The notes under the pieces: model-generated
The model's input: the letters and a program-made list of their open reading frames with translations, nothing else
Databases searched by the model: none
What the model was told of the DNA's origin: nothing
Program-made: the position numbers and the translations under genes
Assembly: GCA_031179905.1 (NCBI GenBank)
Contig: JAPSHL010000014.1
Span: 1 to 33,828, forward strand
Length of the DNA stretch: 33,828 nucleotides
Direction: 5' to 3'
Source: Bacillus sp. (in: firmicutes)
GTDB taxonomy: Bacteria; Bacillota; Bacilli; Bacillales; Cytobacillaceae
Shown: positions 1 to 7,548 of the stretch, piece by piece
Layout: every line of letters begins with the position of its first letter
Position numbering within the stretch: position 1 is the stretch's first letter

Positions 1-342
1 CTCCGGCTGTCAAAAAAAACACGAAACAGCCACTAAAAAGCCATTCAATTTAACCGGGAGAAGCAATGTAATAGTAATCTGATAGGCTCCCGAGCTTCAC
101 AGGAGCTTTGCAAAGTGCATATGGAGTAAGCTGCTTCCACATAAAACCAAAGTTAATATCCGTTAATTTCACTCAAGCAAAGGCGATAAACCCAACTGTA
201 TGCAACGCTTCATGCAGAATTATTCCTGCTAGATAATTAGAATTTCCAGAAAAGTCAATCCGAACCCAATCTGAAACCCCATGCATAAAAATATACACCA
301 GCGCTTAGAATCGTTATAATCACAAAATATTTTTTTATTCAT
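1..342 (-). pseudogene. Degraded DUF3267-type zincin-like membrane protein, cut by window edge
   Basis: Read on the minus strand from an ATG at 342 behind AAAGGAAG, the three frames together give a hydrophobic N-terminal segment, an HEALH motif (200-214) followed by TVGFIAFA, then FGFMWKQLTPYALCKAPVK. This arrangement (HExxH, then a GFxWKxLTPYAxCKxP block) is what I associate with DUF3267 putative metallopeptidase-like membrane proteins. The gene is broken at least four times. A 7-A run at 330-336 needs to be 6 to stay in frame. A 4-G run at 277-280 needs to be 3. There is an in-frame TGA at 175-173 and an in-frame TAA at 52-50. The 3' end lies outside the window. The family call rests on motif memory; that it is a multi-lesion coding relic is well supported. 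Confidence 0.72.
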
Positions 343-386
343 TTTTTCTTCCTTTATTTCACTTTAGTCCATGTAAAGGTAAGAAA

Positions 387-408
387 CCGAAAGCGGGGTG
401 GCTTTCGG
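387..408 (-). terminator. Hairpin downstream of phoR
   Basis: An 8-bp perfect stem (CCGAAAGC/GCTTTCGG, loop of 6) lies about 105 bases past the phoR stop. On the minus strand it is followed by a broken T-rich stretch (TTTCTTACCTTT). It is probably the phoPR terminator. It also lies inside the leader of the Pho-type promoter at 451-504, so it could attenuate transcription into the pseudogene. Confidence 0.5.
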
Positions 409-450
409 CTTCAGCTCTTAACCTAATGGATAAGGGGGGTCTTCACTAGT

Positions 451-504
451 ATTGTAGCAAACCCATGTAAATACTTTGCAAACCATATGTAAAAGTAATG
501 TAAA
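451..504 (-). promoter_or_regulatory. PhoP-box promoter (four phased TTTACA-like hexamers and -10)
   Basis: On the minus strand there are hexamers TTTACA (504-499), TTTACA (493-488), TTTGCA (482-477) and TTTACA (471-466), each separated by exactly 5 bases. Nine bases later comes TACAAT (456-451). Bacillus PhoP binds direct TT(A/C/T)ACA repeats with about 5-base spacing, and in activated promoters the core site spans roughly -20 to -60. If TACAAT is the -10, the four hexamers here span about -22 to -60. The promoter points towards the degraded gene at 1-342. Confidence 0.75.
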
Positions 505-513
505 CTTGTACAA

Positions 514-2271
514 TTAATATGGGAACTTTTTATGCAGTAAAATGGTGAAAGTAGTACCTTTGCCAACTTCGCTTTCCACCTTTATTAATCCTTTATGGAG
601 TTCGACAAGGTGCTTTACGATCGCTAGGCCGAGACCCGTCCCACCAGAATTTCTGCTTCTCGCCTTATCCACTCTGTAAAAGCGTTCAAAAATTCTTGGG
701 ATTTCATTTCTTTCAATGCCTATGCCCGTATCAGCTATGGACACCAAAACATCCTTTTCCTTGTTCTCTACAAAAACAGAAACCTTGCCTCCACTTGGTG
801 TATAGGAAATCGCATTGGATATCAAGTTCATAAACACTTGAATAAGACGGGCCCTGTCTCCCTCAATCCAAACCTCCTCACCAGGACGCTTGAAATCGAG
901 TTTTAAACTTTTGGCCTCCGCTTTATTCGCAAGAAGTTTGCTGACCTCTTCAAGGATATCCACCATATTAATAGGCTCTTTTACTAATGAGAAGTTATGC
1001 TGTTCCAGCCTAGTCAAGTCAAGCAAATCCTGAATGAGCGATTGGAGCCTGTCGCTCTCTTTTAAAATAATTTCCAGGAATTCTACTAATGCCTCTCTAT
1101 TATCCATAGCACCATCTAATAGAGTTTCCGAAAAACCTTTAATAGAGGTAATTGGTGTCTTTAGTTCATGAGAGACATTCGCGACAAAGTCCTTCCTGAT
1201 TTGTTCGAGTTTTTTCAACTCTGTGATATCATGAAATACAAGCAATATCCCCATCCACATATCATTTGTGCCAATTATTGGAACACCATACACTTGAAAG
1301 CTTTTCTTCTCAAAATTAACGTTAAGCTGCAATTGCTTTACTACCTTATGTTCTGTCATGAAAATTTCTTCGACCAAGTCGGATATTTCCCTATGTTCAA
1401 TAACATGATAATAAAGCTTATATAAATAATCAGATGAATTAACGGTGAATAAATCTTTGTATGCTCTGTTTACGAGATTTATATATCCCCTGCTGTCAAT
1501 CAACAACAGACCGCTGCCAATATTTTCAATAAGCGTTCCTAAACGGTCCTGCTGTATTTCCTGAGCCTTAACCATTTCCTGCAGGTTTTTTGCAAGCTTA
1601 TTTAAGGATGAACTAAGCATACCCGTTTCATCCATATTATCTTCATATGTACGTGCATGATAATTGCCTTTTGCCAAATCGACAGCAACCTTTGCAGCTG
1701 ATTCAATCGGCCTCATATAACGGAATACAAGTGTTAAACCAATAACAAAAATCAAAATAAAAGCAATAAGCAATGCGGCAAGGACATATGTATTCATTTG
1801 CTGATAAGCATCTTTCTGTGATGACAAATCAAGCCCTAAAAACAAGTATCCTTGCTTTTCTCCATTAAGCTTTAGCTCTTTCCAATAATAATGGAAATTC
1901 GTGTCTCCGCCAGTGTATTCTTCCTGCGGTTGGCTGGATGCTTTACTGACGACAGAACGAAGAGATTGCAGAAATTCATCATGAGACTTTTCTCCCTCGT
2001 CTATGATAATTTTCCCTTCTGTGTCTGTTATTGTTATTTGGATATCCAAAAGCCTGCTGTATTCTTTGATTTGACTTGCATCTATTTCCTCAATGCTGTC
2101 TGAATCTGTCATTTCTGCAGCAAGTAAGCTGCTTTCTCTTTCAAGCCTGATATCAGACGAATTTATGTAAGAAGATTTATTTAATTGGTAAATAAACAAA
2201 CCCAGCACCAGAAAGACGATGGCGACGACCAAAAGTAAACTGGCCAGCAGCCTGGATTTAAATGTTTTCAT
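514..2271 (-). CDS. phoR: Phosphate-regulon sensor histidine kinase PhoR
   Basis: This 585-residue membrane histidine kinase senses phosphate limitation and phosphorylates PhoP. Membrane segments are at about 8-29 and 162-184, enclosing an extracytoplasmic domain of about 130 residues. A HAMP region (about 185-238) and a PAS domain (about 240-350) follow. The HisKA motif has the phospho-acceptor His368 in NVSHELKTP. The ATPase domain shows an N box (NLISNAISYTP), DTGIGI, and a GGTGLGLAIV lid. Length is close to the B. subtilis protein. The start ATG lies one base after the phoP stop, so the two genes are co-transcribed and probably translationally coupled. All catalytic motifs look intact. 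In B. subtilis polA follows phoR; here a degraded gene does. Confidence 0.96.
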   Translation of the reverse strand: MKTFKSRLLASLLLVVAIVFLVLGLFIYQLNKSSYINSSDIRLERESSLLAAEMTDSDSIEEIDASQIKEYSRLLDIQITITDTEGKIIIDEGEKSHDEFLQSLRSVVSKASSQPQEEYTGGDTNFHYYWKELKLNGEKQGYLFLGLDLSSQKDAYQQMNTYVLAALLIAFILIFVIGLTLVFRYMRPIESAAKVAVDLAKGNYHARTYEDNMDETGMLSSSLNKLAKNLQEMVKAQEIQQDRLGTLIENIGSGLLLIDSRGYINLVNRAYKDLFTVNSSDYLYKLYYHVIEHREISDLVEEIFMTEHKVVKQLQLNVNFEKKSFQVYGVPIIGTNDMWMGILLVFHDITELKKLEQIRKDFVANVSHELKTPITSIKGFSETLLDGAMDNREALVEFLEIILKESDRLQSLIQDLLDLTRLEQHNFSLVKEPINMVDILEEVSKLLANKAEAKSLKLDFKRPGEEVWIEGDRARLIQVFMNLISNAISYTPSGGKVSVFVENKEKDVLVSIADTGIGIERNEIPRIFERFYRVDKARSRNSGGTGLGLAIVKHLVELHKGLIKVESEVGKGTTFTILLHKKFPY

Positions 2272-2272
2272 T

Positions 2273-2983
2273 TTATTTTGGTTCCTCTAATTTATATCCT
2301 AATCCCCGGATTGTTTTAATGTATATTGGCTTCTTCGTGTTATGTTCCATCTTTTCACGCAAGTGGCTTATATGAACGTCAACAATTCTTGTGTCTCCAA
2401 CAAAATCGTAGTTCCAAACCGCACTTAACAGCTGATCTCTAGTAAGCACACGGCCTTTATTTCTAGCCAGATACAGAAGCAGTTCAAACTCTTTTGGCGT
2501 AAGCTCTAAAAGTTCTTCCTTGAAATATGCTTCATAGTGATTCGGCATGACTTTAAGCTCTCCGATTTTAAGCGTATCTCTTTCTTCCTTTTCCTGCTCT
2601 GATGATTCTGATATTAGCTGCGACCGTCTTAATACTGCTTTAATACGGGCAATGACTTCCCTTGGACTAAATGGTTTTGTCATATAGTCGTCTGCTCCAA
2701 GCTCTAAGCCGAGCACTTTATCAAATTCATCATCCTTTGCAGTCAGCATGAGAATCGGTGTAAATATTCTTTGCTGTCTCAAATTTTTACAGACATCCAT
2801 CCCGTCCATCTTAGGAAGCATCAAATCAAGGAGGATGACGTCAGGATTCGACGTAACAGCAAGGTTCAGTCCTTCCTCTCCATCCATTGCTGTTATAACA
2901 TCATAGCCCGCCTGCTGCAGGTTGTATTTCAGTAGTGTTACGATAGACTGCTCATCATCAACCACAAGAACTTTCTTCTTCAT
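2273..2983 (-). CDS. phoP: Phosphate-regulon response regulator PhoP
   Basis: This 236-residue OmpR/PhoB-family regulator has an N-terminal receiver domain. Acidic pocket residues DD (9-10), phospho-acceptor Asp53 in LLDLMLPKMDG, a switch Thr in MLTAKD and the KPFSPRE lysine are all present. The C-terminal winged helix contains ELTPKEFELLLYLARNKGRV and ends GLGYKLEEPK. I chose the ATG at 2983, five bases after GGAGG (2993-2989); an in-frame TTG at 2995 overlaps that ribosome binding site and is unlikely. When phosphorylated by PhoR it should bind tandem TTAACA-like repeats, and such an array lies just beyond phoR at 466-504. It is the first gene of phoPR. Confidence 0.96.
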   Translation of the reverse strand: MKKKVLVVDDEQSIVTLLKYNLQQAGYDVITAMDGEEGLNLAVTSNPDVILLDLMLPKMDGMDVCKNLRQQRIFTPILMLTAKDDEFDKVLGLELGADDYMTKPFSPREVIARIKAVLRRSQLISESSEQEKEERDTLKIGELKVMPNHYEAYFKEELLELTPKEFELLLYLARNKGRVLTRDQLLSAVWNYDFVGDTRIVDVHISHLREKMEHNTKKPIYIKTIRGLGYKLEEPK

Positions 2984-3036
2984 AAATGCCTCCAAGTTTA
3001 AAAAATTCCCCTAAGTCCCCCATATTTTACATGTCT

Positions 3037-3042
3037 ATTATA
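3037..3042 (-). promoter_or_regulatory. Candidate phoPR -10 element
   Basis: A perfect TATAAT lies on the minus strand 54 bases upstream of the phoP ATG. No good -35 is present at 17 bases (the nearest, TTGTTC, would need a 19-base spacer), which fits an activator-dependent promoter. I see no phased TTAACA repeats here. Confidence 0.42.
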
Positions 3043-3136
3043 GTATAAATCAGCAACTGATGAACAACAAGCTAAGCTTGTCCTATCCTTCCTACTTCCT
3101 ACAAATTTTTGCAGTTAGGAATTTTTCAACAAGGCA

Positions 3137-3166
3137 AAAAGCCCCATCATCCTAGATGGGGCTTTT
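3137..3166 (-). terminator. mdh terminator
   Basis: A 12-bp perfect stem (AAAAGCCCCATC / GATGGGGCTTTT, loop of 6) just past the mdh stop, with T-runs on the minus-strand side. It separates the TCA genes from phoPR. Confidence 0.85.
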
Positions 3167-3177
3167 CATCACGCTTG

Positions 3178-4113
3178 TTATGTAAGAACATTGAGCACAT
3201 TTTTCACAGAACTTACCGATTTGTCTAATGCGGCTTTCTCATCTTTTGTCAATTCAAGTTCTATTACTTGTTCGATGCCATTCCCGCCTAATATTGTCGG
3301 TACTCCCAAGTATATATTTGAATAGCCGTATTCTCCATCGAGATAGGCCACTGCTGGCAGAACTCTTCTTTGGTTTTTGATAATCGCTTCGCACATTTCG
3401 GCGAGTGATGCCGCCGGCGCATAATAAGCGCTTCCATTCCCAAGCAGGTTGACAATTTCTGCACCGCCATTTCTTGTCCTGTCAATTATTTCATCTAAAC
3501 GATGCTTTGATATTAATGTCTCAAGCGGAATGCCTCCAGCATAGGAATAACGGATTAACGGAACCATATCATCACCGTGGCCGCCAAGAACAAAGCCTGT
3601 AATATCCTTAACAGATAAATTCAGCTCCATTGCTACAAAGCTTCTAAATCTTGCTGTATCTAGTACACCTGATTGTCCTATTACTCTGCTTCTCGTAAAG
3701 CCTGATTCCTTATACACAGTGTATGTCATTGCATCAACTGGGTTTGAAAGGACAATGATGATGCAATCCGGCGAATATTTGACCACTTCTTTAGTGACCG
3801 CCTTCATGATGCTTTGGTTTGTTTGCACTAAATCATCTCGGCTCATACCAGGCTTTCTCGCGATGCCCGCAGTGATAACAACAATATCCGATCCTTCTGT
3901 ATCCTTGTAATCTGATGTGCCTTTAATATTGGCATCAAAGCCTTGAATAGGACTTGCTTCAAACATATCAAGTGCTTTACCTTTTGTTGGGTTTTCCATC
4001 TTCGGGATATCAAGCAGCACAATATCCCCCAGCTCTTTTTGTGCTAGCAAAAATGCAGTTGTAGCACCAGTAAATCCGCCGCCAATTATGGATATCTTTT
4101 TGCGCAAACTCAT
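3178..4113 (-). CDS. mdh: Malate dehydrogenase
   Basis: This 311-residue NAD-dependent malate dehydrogenase of the LDH-like bacterial type oxidises malate to oxaloacetate in the TCA cycle. The N-terminal Rossmann motif reads [10 protein letters not shown]. The substrate-binding arginine loop is [11 protein letters not shown], the second arginine lies in [11 protein letters not shown], and the catalytic histidine is in [19 protein letters not shown] and GGNGIEQV are typical of the Bacillus enzyme. The start ATG follows AAGGAGG by a normal spacing. It is the last gene of the citZ–icd–mdh set; a hairpin precedes it and a strong terminator follows it. Confidence 0.97.
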   Translation of the reverse strand: MSLRKKISIIGGGFTGATTAFLLAQKELGDIVLLDIPKMENPTKGKALDMFEASPIQGFDANIKGTSDYKDTEGSDIVVITAGIARKPGMSRDDLVQTNQSIMKAVTKEVVKYSPDCIIIVLSNPVDAMTYTVYKESGFTRSRVIGQSGVLDTARFRSFVAMELNLSVKDITGFVLGGHGDDMVPLIRYSYAGGIPLETLISKHRLDEIIDRTRNGGAEIVNLLGNGSAYYAPAASLAEMCEAIIKNQRRVLPAVAYLDGEYGYSNIYLGVPTILGGNGIEQVIELELTKDEKAALDKSVSSVKNVLNVLT

Positions 4114-4154
4114 CTTTATTCCTCCTTAAGACTAATAAATTATTTCAAATAAAA

Positions 4155-4185
4155 GAGGGAAGAGGCCCCTCAACACTCTTCCCTC
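4155..4185 (-). terminator. Hairpin between icd and mdh
   Basis: A 9-bp perfect stem (GAGGGAAGA/TCTTCCCTC, 13-base loop). On the minus strand it is followed by TTTTATTTG, so it can act as a partial terminator that lowers mdh expression relative to icd. It could instead act as an mRNA-processing or stability element. Confidence 0.6.
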
Positions 4186-4270
4186 GAATAGACTAAGCCT
4201 CAGAAACAAGGGCTTGATTTCAACAGGCATTCTTTTCGAATACTAGTCAAATTCAAACAATGAGCAATCT

Positions 4271-5539
4271 TTAGTCCATATTTTTAATTAGTTCATCACC
4301 GAACTCAGAACATTTCACTTCAGTCGCACCGTCCATTAAGCGAGCGAAATCGTATGTGACTACTTTAGAAGCAATTGTCTTTTCTACAGATGTCACAACT
4401 AACTGAGCTGCCTCATTCCAGCCTAAATGTTCAAGCAGCAGAACACCTGACAGAAGAACTGAAGAAGGATTCACTTTATCCAATCCAGCATATTTAGGCG
4501 CAGTTCCATGTGTAGCTTCAAAAATAGCATGGCCTGTTTCGTAATTGATATTTGCTCCAGGAGCTATTCCAATTCCACCTACTTGTGCAGCAAGGGCATC
4601 AGAAATATAGTCACCATTCAAGTTCATTGTTGCAACTACGTCAAACTCTGTTGGACGAGTCAGGATTTGCTGTAAGAAAATATCGGCAATTGAATCTTTT
4701 ACGATAATTTTTCCAGCTGCTTCGGCTTCTGCCTGTGCTTTGTTTGCTGCATCTGAGCCTTGCTCTTCTTTAATGCGGTCATATTGTGCCCAAGTGAACA
4801 CTTTATCTCCGAACTCTTTCTCAGCTAATTCATAGCCCCAGTTCTTAAAGGCACCTTCAGTAAATTTCATGATATTACCTTTATGAACAAGAGTTACAGA
4901 TTTTCTGCCTTCTTTAATGGCATAGTTGATTGCAGCACGCACTAAGCGGTTTGTGCCTTCTTCAGAAACCGGCTTAATTCCTAAACCGGAAGTTTCAGGG
5001 AATCTGATTTTGCTGACACCCATTTCATCTTGAAGGAATTTTAATAGTTTTGCGACACCTTCAGAACCTTTTTCATACTCGATTCCTGCATAGATGTCCT
5101 CTGTATTTTCACGGAAAATAACCATGTCCGTATCCTGTGGTCTTTTTACAGGGGAAGGCACTCCTTCAAACCATCTGACAGGCCGCAGGCATACATAAAG
5201 ATCAAGCTCTTGACGAAGCGCAACATTCAACGAACGAATCCCTCCGCCGACTGGAGTTGTTAAAGGACCTTTTATAGCAATCAAGTATTCTTTTATTTCA
5301 TCCAATGTTTCTGAAGGCAGCCATTCGCCTGTTTCATTAAATGCCTTTTCTCCAGCCAACACTTCTTTCCAGACAATTTTACGATCGCCGCTATATGCTT
5401 TTTCTACGGCAGCATCAAGCACTCTTGAAGCTGAAGCCCAGATATCAGGACCGATTCCGTCACCTTCGATAAATGGTACGATTGGATTTGCTGGTACATT
5501 TAAAACACCATCAACTACTGAAATTTTTTCGCCTTTCAT
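4271..5539 (-). CDS. icd: Isocitrate dehydrogenase (NADP-dependent)
   Basis: This 422-residue homodimeric isocitrate dehydrogenase decarboxylates isocitrate to 2-oxoglutarate. Family motifs include [13 protein letters not shown] near the N terminus, the substrate loop [47 protein letters not shown], and the metal/nicotinamide region [26 protein letters not shown], then [11 protein letters not shown]. Length matches the B. subtilis protein. ATG at 5539 follows GGAGGG. The 207-base gap to citZ suggests separate regulation as well as read-through. Confidence 0.97.
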   Translation of the reverse strand: MKGEKISVVDGVLNVPANPIVPFIEGDGIGPDIWASASRVLDAAVEKAYSGDRKIVWKEVLAGEKAFNETGEWLPSETLDEIKEYLIAIKGPLTTPVGGGIRSLNVALRQELDLYVCLRPVRWFEGVPSPVKRPQDTDMVIFRENTEDIYAGIEYEKGSEGVAKLLKFLQDEMGVSKIRFPETSGLGIKPVSEEGTNRLVRAAINYAIKEGRKSVTLVHKGNIMKFTEGAFKNWGYELAEKEFGDKVFTWAQYDRIKEEQGSDAANKAQAEAEAAGKIIVKDSIADIFLQQILTRPTEFDVVATMNLNGDYISDALAAQVGGIGIAPGANINYETGHAIFEATHGTAPKYAGLDKVNPSSVLLSGVLLLEHLGWNEAAQLVVTSVEKTIASKVVTYDFARLMDGATEVKCSEFGDELIKNMD

Positions 5540-5569
5540 ATGTATCCCTCCGTTAAAAAAGTATTTCCC

Positions 5570-5594
5570 GCAAAAGGAGGGTTACTCCCTTTGC
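5570..5594 (-). promoter_or_regulatory. Imperfect hairpin in the icd leader
   Basis: The arms GCAAAAGGAG and CTCCCTTTGC pair at 9 of 10 positions, 31 bases upstream of icd. No clean T-run follows directly on the minus strand, so an attenuator or a processing structure is possible. A second small stem (GGCAT/ATGCC) lies further upstream in the same gap. Confidence 0.35.
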
Positions 5595-5746
5595 AAGAAT
5601 GGCTAAAGTAAGTTGCGCATATAGGCTTCGTCTAAGAAGGGCGCTTGGCATATCATAAATGCCGCTCATCCCACATTCCCCGCTAAAAGGAAACTCCTGA
5701 CTTTGCTTGATTTATGCTGCAATTAGTATATCATAGACGCAGAAAC

Positions 5747-6862
5747 TTAGCGTTCATGAACTGGAATGTAGACAGCTCTTTCAGGTCCAGTATAATCAGC
5801 TCTTGGCCTGATCAAGCGGTTGTTTTCATATTGCTCTAATATATGGGCAAGCCATCCGGAAACTCTGCTCACTGCAAAAATCGGAGTGAACAAATCATGA
5901 TCTATCTCCAGGCTGTGATAGACAGACGCAGAAAAGAAATCCACATTCGGAACAAGATTCTTTTTCTCCTTCAGCATTTCCTCAATTCTTAAGCTCATTT
6001 CAAAAAGCTCTGATTGACCCGTCAAATCTGTCAGCTTTCTTGCCATTTCCTTCAAGTGTTTAGCGCGCGGATCACCCTTACGATATACGCGGTGGCCGAA
6101 GCCCATGATTTTTTCCTTTTTTTCCATTTTGTCATAAATATAGGCATCTACATTATCAATGCTTCCGATTTCCGTCAGCATTTTCATAACTGCCTCGTTA
6201 GCACCGCCATGCAGCGGTCCCTTCAATGCACCTATCGCTGATGTAACACCAGAATATACATCTGACAATGTCGCCACACAAACCCGTGCTGTAAATGTAG
6301 AAGCATTCAGCTCATGATCTGCGTGCAATACTAATGCTTTATTAAATGCCTCGACTGCAATTCTCTCAGGCTCTTCCCCTGTCAGCATATATAAAAAATT
6401 TGCTGCAAAGTTCAAATCTTTTCTTGGTGCAATCGGATCATGCCCTTTTCTTAATCTTGAAAAGGCTGTAACGATAGTAGGGATTTTGGCTTGTAATCGC
6501 AATGCCTTTTGATAGTTTGTGCTTTCATCCATAAAGTCAGCATCCTTATCATACACACCAAGAAGGGATACAGCTGAGCGGAGTACAGCCATTGGGTGGA
6601 CGTTTTTAAGCGGCAACAGCTTCAGCTGTTCAAGCAGCGGAGCAGGCAGCTCTGCATTATCAGCTAATTCTTGCTTTAAATCATCCAATTCTGCTTTTGT
6701 CGGCAATCTTCTGTTCCACAGTAAAAATACTACTTCTTCAAAACTGGAGTTTTCTGCCAACACATCAATATCATACCCTACATAGGATAATGAATCATCG
6801 ATGATAGAGCTGATAGAAGAAGTGGTTGCAATTATTCCTTCTAGACCTCTTGTTACTGCCAT
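5747..6862 (-). CDS. citZ: Citrate synthase
   Basis: This 371-residue type II-like (Gram-positive) citrate synthase condenses acetyl-CoA and oxaloacetate. The N terminus TRGLEGIIATTSSISSI and the SYVGYDI region are typical of CitZ/MmgD proteins. Catalytic regions are present: LHADHELNASTF, GPLHGGANEAVM, GFGHRVYRKGDPRA and the aspartate in VDFFSASVYHSL. The C-terminal RPRADYTGP arginine is present. ATG at 6862 follows a purine-rich AAGGAGAG ribosome binding site. It heads the citZ–icd–mdh group behind an unusually long leader (6863 to about 7294). Confidence 0.97.
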   Translation of the reverse strand: MAVTRGLEGIIATTSSISSIIDDSLSYVGYDIDVLAENSSFEEVVFLLWNRRLPTKAELDDLKQELADNAELPAPLLEQLKLLPLKNVHPMAVLRSAVSLLGVYDKDADFMDESTNYQKALRLQAKIPTIVTAFSRLRKGHDPIAPRKDLNFAANFLYMLTGEEPERIAVEAFNKALVLHADHELNASTFTARVCVATLSDVYSGVTSAIGALKGPLHGGANEAVMKMLTEIGSIDNVDAYIYDKMEKKEKIMGFGHRVYRKGDPRAKHLKEMARKLTDLTGQSELFEMSLRIEEMLKEKKNLVPNVDFFSASVYHSLEIDHDLFTPIFAVSRVSGWLAHILEQYENNRLIRPRADYTGPERAVYIPVHER

Positions 6863-7223
6863 AAACTATCTCTCCTTTTCTCCTTACTTCTCTCCAATAC
6901 ATCGCAAAAATAAAGTCCCCATATTATTCATGAATGTAGTTACGTATATAATTACAGATTTTTTAATGAATCTTGCCTCTACATAGAATTTTTTGATTAT
7001 TCAGACTAGAATTTGACTAAGTCTTGTTTGGAGCCATTTAATAAAAAATTAGGTAACAGCTGCAAAACAGCCTTAAAAAAAGTTCACTATTTTGTTAGAT
7101 TAACTGATTATGTACCTAAAAATCAATAAAAATTGTTCTGCGGATAAATAAAAACCAGATATCGAGGGGCCTTTTCTAACATTTTAATTGTAAACCATTT
7201 ATCTTTTTGTTAAAAATAGACAT

Positions 7224-7237
7224 TGTAAATGCTTACA
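7224..7237. promoter_or_regulatory. cre-like (CcpA) palindrome in citZ leader
   Basis: TGTAAATGCTTACA has perfect dyad arms and matches the cre consensus TGWAANCGNTNWCA at all but one fixed position. It sits about 60 bases downstream of the candidate citZ transcription start, where bound CcpA could act as a roadblock. citZ is known to be carbon-catabolite controlled in B. subtilis. Confidence 0.5.
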
Positions 7238-7300
7238 TTTTTCGTCAAAAAAATAATGAAAAACTTTTTTATAATACGGGTGTTTCGTAACTACATTTTC

Positions 7301-7329
7301 ATTATACCTAAAAATTCTCAAAATGTCTC
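7301..7329 (-). promoter_or_regulatory. Candidate sigma-A promoter for citZ
   Basis: On the minus strand: GAGACA (7329-7324), a 17-base spacer, then TATAAT (7306-7301). The -10 is perfect and the -35 matches 4 of 6. It is the best promoter match in the gap between the GGT gene and citZ. Confidence 0.5.
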
Positions 7330-7509
7330 ATATTTTACACCTATAAACTATCAATATAGTAAAAAATATTACCTGCTTACTATGCCTTTAGTAAAATATA
7401 TTCTTTTCATCTCACTAATATTCCGGATTTTTAGGAAGGGAACCAGAGGCAAGTAAGACCATGAAAATTATTTTTCTGCTAAAACAGTGAGTGAAGATAC
7501 TGGTGAAAA

Positions 7510-7540
7510 GGAAGAACAGCTACTGTCAACTGTATCTTCC
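7510..7540 (-). terminator. Terminator of the MFS–GGT operon
   Basis: On the minus strand GGAAGATACAG and CTGTTCTTCC pair with one bulged base across a 10-base loop, followed by TTTT. It starts 9 bases past the GGT stop. Confidence 0.65.
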
Positions 7541-7548
7541 CTCACTCT

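Larger units (their letters stand above)
6863..7509. other. Long AT-rich gap: citZ leader and promoter region
   Basis: I see no convincing gene here; the short open frames lack ribosome binding sites and have unlikely composition. It contains the candidate citZ promoter (7301-7329), a cre-like palindrome (7224-7237) and several small stems on the minus strand. If that promoter is the main one, the citZ transcript has a leader of about 430 bases. Confidence 0.6.

Noticed and set aside
5570..5682. A 37-codon hydrophobic minus-strand frame in the citZ–icd gap
   Set aside because: No usable ribosome binding site, and it overlaps the hairpins of the icd leader.
6863..7020. A CcpC-type ATAA/TTAT dyad near citZ
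   Set aside because: The only pair seen (ATAA…TTAT) is separated by 10 bases instead of 7, so it does not fit the known site.
7229..7456. A 75-codon plus-strand frame in the citZ–GGT gap
   Set aside because: Low-complexity Phe/Ile/Lys/Tyr composition from AT-rich DNA, no Shine-Dalgarno, and it runs over the citZ promoter.
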